In this document: in pieces, positions 57,744-64,000 of the stretch
Position numbering within the stretch: the stretch's first letter is position 1
How the letters are laid out: each line of letters begins with the position of its first letter
DNA from: Cyrtodaria siliqua
Taxonomy: Eukaryota > Mollusca > Bivalvia > Adapedonta > Hiatellidae
Direction: 5' to 3'
Length of the DNA: 64,000 nucleotides
Assembly (NCBI GenBank): GCA_037043455.1
Contig: JAWPHD010010277.1
Span: 1 to 64,000 of the forward strand
Notes under the pieces: model-generated
The model's input: the letters and a program-made list of their open reading frames with translations, nothing else
What the model was told of the DNA's origin: nothing
Database searches by the model: none
Translations under genes and position numbers: made by a program

Positions 57744-57928
57744 GTCTCAGAAAAGGGTGTCAGTCGAAACGAGAGAGGGACCCACCTACCAGTCGAATCT
57801 TGAACTGGAACACTGTGGGGACATACCTGTTTCTGAATTACCAGCTGCAAGTCAGAATCCAATCAGCGTGGTGATAGAAACCAAAAATCCCACAGAGATA
57901 TACTTTGACCTAGAAACAACATGACTTG
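57744..57928 (+). pseudogene. Mutator-like/DnaQ gene: exon with exonuclease motif I
   Basis: Follows the acceptor GTATTTTTAG and ends at donor CTTG|GTAAAC. It encodes SQKRVSVETREGPTYQSN, a linker, and PTEIYFDLETT. FDLETTGL with D and E is Exo I of DnaQ-type (DEDD) 3'-5' exonucleases. The glycine codon is TGA here (57922-57924), a GGA-to-TGA stop. Phase 2 entry matches the exon at 49252, and exit phase 1 matches the exon at 59844. The exonuclease would trim DNA or RNA ends; here it is inactivated. Confidence 0.7.
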
Positions 57929-58377
57929 GTAAACTTATTATTCTTTCCCTGATTAAAGCCTAGGATGTTGTTTCTTCAAGTAACATGAAGTTTTGTTTTA
58001 CAATTTGAATATTTTGTCAAAGTAGTGTAAATAATATGCATGATAATTTCACCCTTTATTTGTTCTCCTGATCTGGATGCCAACACATTTACCAAGTGAC
58101 CGAAGTGAAACTGCTTTATAGTCTGTTGGACAAACAGTGATTTGGTTTACAGGTACAGAGAAAAAAAAGTTTGAAATAACGAGGAAATACAATAAACAGT
58201 TTATTCTATTTATATTTTTGTTGTAATTTCACTTGGGTGTCTCATTATATTTCAGAAAGACTTACAGTGACATCCACACCCTATAACCTATATATATGTA
58301 TATATATATATACACTTTATGGGCTTATTTGAGATTTTCTTCATATTATCAAAAGAAAAATGCGGTACCACCCCATT
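57929..58377 (+). other. Start of intron 4
   Basis: AT-rich intron with a TATATATG/TATATATA microsatellite near 58290-58315. No other feature seen. Confidence 0.5.
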
Positions 58378-58690
58378 TTTCCTGGGTAGAATGAATGGTG
58401 TTTTACGGCACGTCGACACATAAATAGGTCATATTGTGCGCAAAATGTGAAGAAATGAAGTATTAATTAAAAATTAATGTAAATATATAAAGATAAAACT
58501 ATTAAAAAATAAGGGATGATAAGGTGTAATATAAACTATGTATGTAAATCAACGAATGCCCGACAACGGGTATATAAACAAGTAAATATATATAAAAACA
58601 CATTATAATGATTTATATAGTCTGATCTCTTTTAGGAAATCTAAAACAAGACTAAAATCTACAGTATCAAATAACTCTTTCCTGGGTAGA
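58378..58690 (-). mobile_element. LINE I: short 5'-truncated LINE end
   Basis: A 287-bp insert (58391-58677) consisting of the ATTC tail, 3' UTR and the last codons of ORF2. It is flanked by perfect TTTCCTGGGTAGA duplications (58378-58390, 58678-58690). Confidence 0.92.
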
Positions 58691-58775
58691 ACCATTCATA
58701 GTATCATTTCATTTGTTTAAGAATCAACCATTTCTCACTTGACAAGTTGAGCTCCCAGTGGGGTTTTTATATAAA

Positions 58776-59697
58776 AACAAGAGGTCAATGACCTTGAAGC
58801 TCTACTTATTGATTTTGATTTCAGGAAGTAGTCGCTACAGACTGTTTTTTGAAAAAATATTTTTAGCCGTGGAGCCATCTTGAATTTCCTGCCCACCTGC
58901 TAGGATCAATTAGACATCAAGAGCAACATTCCTGTGAAGTTTCATGAAAATCCGTCAAGTAGTTTCACAGGAATAGTCGCTACAAGTTTTCATTATATAA
59001 CTCTATGTAAACAAAGACGGCCGCTGACAGCCATGTTTAACGTCGAATCAAAATAACGTTGACTCTGATAACCATCATGTCATGCTGATCATTTTACAAA
59101 AAGTCCCATATCAATATCACTTATAGTTTTCATGAAGAAGTCGCTACAAACTTGTTTTTTAAAAACCTATTTTCAGATCTGGCGGCCATCTTGGATTTCA
59201 CATTGTTGTACCTGCGTCCCTGTCGGAGGCCTCACTCTGGTGACGTCAGAGGATTGACCTTCGTCTAGGCAAGGGTCAGCCAATAGTCTGCCAGCAATAA
59301 GGCACGTGATTCCAATCCGGGTGAGCTCCGACGAATCAGGACAATACTCTCTCTCTCTTCAACTTCAACCACCGAACCAACAGCACTACGTCTGATCGTC
59401 TCTGTACATCACGTCTACAAGTGGTTCAGGGGAGCTGGGAGCATTCTAGGTAAGTAGACCGTTACCTAGACATTATTGTGCGTTGGTCTATAGCGCGGGT
59501 ATTCACTCGTACATCAACATCAACATGAATTTTTGCTAGGATCAACTAGACTTCATGGGCAATATTTCTGTAAAGTTTCATGCAAATCCATTCAGTAGTT
59601 TCAGAGGAGAAGTCGCTATAAAAAAAAGTTTACGGACAGACAGACGGACGCCGCACCACGGCATAAGCTCTGCTGATCTCTGATCAGTAGAGCTAAA
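58776..59697 (+). mobile_element. Pearl-like non-autonomous Helentron B4
   Basis: Complete short copy: 5' AACAAGAGGTCAATGACC and GAAGCTCTACT, about one full unit plus the terminal GGATTTCACAT half-unit, a short ACAGACGG tract and the 3' hairpin with GATCAGTAGAGCTAAAA. The half-unit is interrupted at 59203 by the insert listed next. Confidence 0.88.
59200..59520. mobile_element. 313-bp TG...CA insert in pearl B4
   Basis: The insert (59204-59516) begins TGTTGTACC and ends GTACATCA, with ACAT on both sides (59200-59203, 59517-59520). It breaks the otherwise conserved pearl sequence TTTCACATCAACATG. TG/CA ends and a 4-bp duplication suggest a small solo LTR, but the repetitive ACATCAACAT context makes the exact right edge uncertain. 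Confidence 0.5.
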
Positions 59698-59843
59698 AAA
59701 TCAGCTTTGCATTATGAGTTGGAATTATTGAAATATAATGTCACTCAGGTGTCTCAATATGTTTTAGTAACATAAAAAACTTAGACGTAAAACACTTCAT
59801 AATTTTGACCATTATTATTGTAACCTTTTTACGGGCCGGACAG
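59698..59843 (+). other. End of intron 4
   Basis: AT-rich sequence ending with a pyrimidine-rich stretch and the splice acceptor GGACAG at 59838-59843. Confidence 0.45.
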
Positions 59844-59974
59844 CTCACATTGTGCAGTTAGCAGCAAGAAGAGGAGATGATGTGTTAGAGTTGTAAATTG
59901 TTCCTAAGAAACAAATGACGCCAAAAGCCAGTGAAGTCACAAATATTCATGTAGTAGGCAAGCATGTTACTGTC
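59844..59974 (+). pseudogene. Mutator-like/DnaQ gene: second exonuclease exon
   Basis: Acceptor at 59843 and donor TGTC|GTAATG at 59975. The two-base start completes the phase-1 codon of the previous exon. The frame reads HIVQLAARRGDDVLEL, a stop (TAA), then IVPKKQMTPKASEVTNIHVV. HIVQLAA, PK...MTPKAS and the EVT helix follow the usual order after Exo I in DnaQ-type proteins. The TAA lies where an aromatic residue is expected. Later exonuclease motifs (Exo II, III) were not found in the window. Confidence 0.7.
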
Positions 59975-60237
59975 GTAATGTTTTAGTGCCATCAGTTGAC
60001 ATCAAATCAATACAGCATTAGACAACTTCATCAAGTTTTTAAGTGAATGAATGAACGAATGGTGTTTAACCGCACGTCGACACACAAACAGGTCATATTG
60101 TGCGCAAAAATTGATGAAAAATGAAGAAATGAAGTATTAATTAAAAATTAATGTAAATATATAAAGATAAAACTATTAAAAAATAAGGGATGATAAGGTG
60201 TTATATAAACTATGAATGATCTTATTAGTTTTACCCA

Positions 60238-61752
60238 TTATTGAGCGCTAAGGCGATTTTTAATTTTATTTTTGGCCTTAGATTTAGGAGACTCAATCAG
60301 CGACATCTCCACTGATGAATCCTCCTCCCTGGAAGAAGTCAGCTGAAGTGGCACCTCAACTAACTTTTCATGCGAGGATGGAAGTGGCAGTGCAGCTGCT
60401 GGCTCTGAAATGTCCATGAGCTGTTCGAATTTGTTATGCAGCTCAATAGTGCCGTTAGACACCTTTGGCTGCTCCTTGTGCTCCCTAGTTGGAGAAGCAC
60501 TAGGCTTTCCAACTTCCTTAGTTGGAGCAGCACTAGGCCTTCCAACCGAGGAAGTATTAGGCTTTACGACTGGGGAACTACTAGACTTCACAGTCTTAGA
60601 AGAACCCGCTTTCAAATTCTGAGAAACTGACATGCTCTTGGCATTGCCAGAGCTTGCCGATTTTGTGTTTCCTTTAAATGAAAAAGGTTGATTAGGTGAA
60701 AAGTTTAATTTTGGTTTGTTAAGTTGTGTTTGTTGACTTTTGTTTGGATTTGATACTGAGGAAGTATTCTTAGTATTTTGAATTTCTGGCTGTGGTTCGT
60801 ATTGCGTACTTCCATCCCTGCATTCTGTGTGTGTTGCTGTTGTTTTGAGAATAGATGCGTAAGAGGTCGGACTTGAAATTATATATTTTTCTTCAATCAA
60901 TTTTCTTGCTTCTGGAAATGGAATGTTTTGTGTATATTTAACTGTTATGATTTCTTTTTCTTTTTTAAGTTTTTCACATAATTTTGAATTTGCGTGATGT
61001 CCTAGACCGCAGTTGGTACATTTGAGGTCGTTAGGACAATCTGATTCGTTATGTTTGAATGCAGTCTCGCCACATTTACCACAACGTTCTTCTTTAGTAC
61101 ACCTGGAGTTGTGGTGCCCAAAGGCTTGGCAGTTGTAGCAACGTAACGGGTGTTGACGTCAACATGCAATTGCAGATATGCCACCTTTATTGTTTTGGTA
61201 GGGTGTTGAATGTAGGCGTCAACATGCAATTGCAGATATGCCACCTTTAATGTTTTTGGTAAGACGGGTGTTGCAAATGTGAGTATGATAGTATTTGTAC
61301 TAATAATTTTGTCATTCATCTTGATGGTTATTCGGCGAGCTGTAGTTACCAACTGTGGCGCAAGCTCGCGAATAATTTCGTCTTCAGGTACTCCGGAGAG
61401 ATCCGGGCACCAGATGACGCCTTTGGAGATATTCATAGAGGTGTGAGCGAAACATTTGACTTTGGTGTTTAAAATTTGTTTAAGTGCTAATAAATTGTCA
61501 GTGAGATTTCTTTTCAGTTTCAATGAGTAGAGTTTTGTTTTTTAATTTTTTTATTTGTTTGACATGTCCAGCAATGGATTGAATTGTTTTCTGGATGACA
61601 AAAGGCGACATATCTGTAACGGGCCTTTCCCCATCTTCCGATTCGATGATCAGAAAACGAGGAAAGGACTGGTTGATCAATGGTTCCTCAGTATCAGATT
61701 CGTGTTCTGTTTTTTTACGTTTATTAGTAGTTTGTGCGTTTTGTGATGCCAT
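60238..61752 (-). pseudogene. LINE E ORF1 (Gag-like)
   Basis: Starts MASQNAQTTNKRKK at 61752. The first 84 codons are open to KKSH, where a two-base loss (CACTGACAA against CATTCTGACAA in LINE D) shifts the frame. The middle part (SKGVIWCPDLSGVPEDEII) follows. Zinc knuckles are present but read in the wrong frame (about 61000-61150) after a duplication at about 61150-61265. The C-terminal Ser/Pro/Lys tail with SAAPTKEVGKP is open from 60900 to 60238. Similar to LINE D ORF1 over its full length. Confidence 0.82.
61150..61265 (-). repeat. Short tandem duplication in LINE E ORF1
   Basis: CGTCAACATGCAATTGCAGA with TATGCCACCTTTA occurs twice about 62 bp apart, duplicating the codons for IKVAYLQLHVDA, and disturbs the frame before the zinc knuckles. 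Confidence 0.85.
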
Positions 61753-62391
61753 GATGGGCGTTAAGAATTCATCTTCCACGCTTCTCACCCACCTCGGAGT
61801 CCAACAAGGGGACATTTGCTGTGGATATCGAACAGCAAGATGCCAAGAATACGTAGAAGGTATACTCATATAAAGCTAACGCATCAGACCCCCCATACCA
61901 CTCAGCGGACATAACCCCTTAACTAAAAAGTCAAAGAGCCGCACTTATGTTCCGCTTAAAAAGTGGCACGAGTATAGCCATATAGCGTTTTGAAATACAT
62001 GATTAGCCCGTGCGCCACCGCCATAAAAGACCCTATCTATATAATGTTTCAAGTAGAACAATATAAAAGGTAAGTAGGATACAGTGTACTGGTACTGTCT
62101 GAATAATAAGGTCGGATCTCTTATAGCTGGCGTGACAAACCGATTGATCAGATCGGGCCAAATCTGACCGCCCGTCTAGTTGAAGTCCGGACCAAAGTGG
62201 TGTGTTGCAACGTGGAGATAACTACAAGATCTCCACGCCACTCAACCACCAGGACTCCCTTCTCCAACGACACGGGTCGCCACCCACGGTCAACAGGTGG
62301 GTTACATTTCGGGGGGGGGGGGGGGGGGGTCCTACCCCTCTGCTAAGTAACGAGCAATCGGTTAATTCTTATCACCCCCCACCGACTGGGG

Positions 62392-63330
62392 GGGCCACAA
62401 TAGAGTGATTAGTATAAGCAGTACGTGAGTATGTGGGGCCACAATAGAGTGATTAGTATAAGCAGTACGTGAGTATGTGACTGAAGTTGCCACTATTGAG
62501 TGATTAGTATAAGCAGTACGTGAGTTTGTGACTGATGTTGCCACTATAGAGTGAATAGTATAAGCAGTACATGAGTATGTGACTGATGTAGCCACAATAG
62601 AATGATTAGTATAAGCAGTACATGAGTATGCGACTGATGTTGCCACACTATAGAGTGATTAGTATAAGCAGTACATGAATATGTGACTAATGTTGCCACA
62701 AGAGTGATTAGTATGAGTATGTGACTGATGTTGCCACAATAGACTGATTAGTATAAGCATTACACGAGTATGTGACTGATGTTTCCACTATTGAGTGATT
62801 AGTATAAGCAGTACATGAGTATGTGACTGATGTTGCCACAATAGAGTGATTAGTATAAGCAGTACATGCGTATGTGACTGATGTTGCCATAACTATGTGA
62901 TTTGTATAATCTGTACATGGGTATGTTACTGATGTTGCCACTATAGAGTGATTAGTATAAGCAGTACATGAGTATGTGACTGATGTTGCCACAAATATGA
63001 TTTGTATAATCAGTACATAGAGTGATTTGTATCAATGGAGTTTCTACTATAGAATTTGCAGCAAGAGTGCAGGTTAGAATGTTCTAGGCCCATTCTCCAT
63101 ATTTTATCTAGATGTAAATGGAGGATGAGCCTTGCATGTTCATCCCTGTTTGGCGCCATATAACCTTTCTTGTGTTGATGAACCCTAAAACCAAATTCAA
63201 TTAATGTTGTCACATTATAGAGTGCTTTGTATAAGCTGTACATGGGTATTTATTGCACAATTCTGAGTGATTTGTAAAAGAGTTCCATTGGTATGTAACT
63301 GATGATGCCACATCAAGGAGAGTGATTTGC
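62392..63330. repeat. 51-bp minisatellite
   Basis: About 12 copies of a 51-bp unit containing GAGTGATTAGTATAAGCAGT, ACATGAGTATGTGACTGATG and TTGCCAC run from 62392 to about 63010; diverged copies continue at about 63200-63330. Because 51 is divisible by three, long minus-strand frames (17-residue repeats) occur; they lack any other sign of coding. Confidence 0.9.
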
Positions 63331-64000
63331 TGAAGGTTTATGTATGTAAGATGTACACTGGTATGTAATTGATATACAATTTTTGTATCGCTGGCTAAAA
63401 CAGAGATGGTTCTTTCTCTTTATGCAGAAGTTTTTAACCCCGGAGCATACATCAATGTTATCGAATTCTTTTAAAGTTTGTAAAAATGCCCGTTTTGACG
63501 TTTCATCCTGTCAATTGTTCTTTTATTAACTAATCCCAGTATATGAGGGGTTGTGCATTGTTAGTGTTGCATTGTCACTGTTGCAATTTTTGCAATACAT
63601 AACGTTTTAAAGTTAGCTTACCATTTGCAAATGACCTGATAATCTAAAAAAACGAATTAAAAAAATCACTATATTAGGGTGGGTGGTGTAATTTCTACCC
63701 TCTCTTTGTATGATTTTAAGAGATTTGCAATAATTTATATTATTATTTTCTTGTATGTATATTATATCAGTATAGTATTTATATTAGCATTATGCTGCAT
63801 TATAAAAATAATCTTATATGCCTGGTGACCTATATTTTTTTTTACATTTTCTGAAAGAAATGACATTGAACATTGTCATATACAAGTTCTAAATAAAGTT
63901 GATCATTAGAACATATTTTTGTATCATGAATTATCATGCCAGTAAAAGCCTTTTTTGAAAACAAATGCGTGGGGTACAGTCCATACATGTTTGCTTTTTA
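63331..64000. other. AT-rich sequence, nothing recognised
   Basis: No family-like frame, repeat unit or element end seen. The remaining exonuclease exons of the Mutator-like gene were not found here. Confidence 0.45.

Larger units (their letters stand above)
60045..62396 (-). mobile_element. LINE E: ORF1-only deletion derivative
   Basis: Has the ATTC tail and 3' UTR (about 60045-60210), then directly the ORF1 C-terminus (from 60238), ORF1, and the complete 5' UTR to the CCAGTCGGTGG terminus at 62396. All of ORF2 is missing between the ORF1 stop and TATATAAACTATGAATGATC (about 60205). At 2.35 kb with both ends present it resembles a non-autonomous LINE that keeps only ORF1. No target duplication was recognised; its 5' end abuts a minisatellite. 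Confidence 0.85.

Noticed and set aside
62362..62992. Long minus-strand frames with 17-residue repeats
   Set aside because: They follow from a 51-bp minisatellite whose period is a multiple of three; there is no start context, domain or other coding sign.

Overview
This is eukaryotic DNA, most likely from a bivalve mollusc. The evidence is AT-rich intron-like sequence, many 'pearl'-type non-autonomous Helitron-like elements (tandem cores of about 150-320 bp, ACGG microsatellites, 3' hairpins ending in CTAA), I-group LINEs with (ATTC)n tails, and a Helitron2/Helentron-type transposon. I see no prokaryotic genes, no CRISPR array and no intact protein-coding host gene.

The backbone of the window is one broken plus-strand gene, recognisable as a Mutator-like transposase joined to a DnaQ-type (DEDD) exonuclease. 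Five exons lie at 5263-5732, about 12469-12788, 49252-49391, 57744-57928 and 59844-59974. Splice phases agree at the last three junctions. Frameshifts and two in-frame stops make it a pseudogene, and the exons that should carry the DDE core are not visible. Nearly everything else is mobile DNA sitting in its introns or flanks.

Intron 1 holds a TIR element (5892-9300) containing LINE A, and then LINE B. Intron 2 holds LINE D, whose 5' end (14791) and 3' end (44840) are 30 kb apart but share a target-site duplication of up to 15 bp. LINE D carries a 1.55-kb LTR-like insert in its 5' UTR. Its ORF1 is split by a 23.5-kb segment (17189-40696) bounded by a pearl 5' end and a pearl 3' end. Inside that segment lies a minus-strand autonomous Helentron (19799-29651) encoding C76-like and OTU cysteine-protease domains, DUF6570, HUH Rep, Pif1 helicase and the start of an APE-type endonuclease. 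LINE C (13-bp duplication) and a hAT element (8-bp duplication) interrupt the Helentron, and the hAT contains a further foldback element. Intron 2 ends with LINE H, itself split by a pearl variant.

Intron 3 holds a 1.66-kb inverted-repeat element and a full-length 6.0-kb LINE (F, 14-bp duplication) inserted in one arm of a palindrome. Intron 4 holds a short LINE end and another pearl. Downstream of the last exon are an ORF1-only LINE derivative (E) and a 51-bp minisatellite.

The most interesting points are the nesting order, which can be read from the duplications; the 23.5-kb segment as a candidate Helentron read-through capture; the two ubiquitin-protease-like domains in the Helentron; matched 5' and 3' terminal motifs across pearl families; and LINE copies with near-identical ORF2 but very different ORF1.
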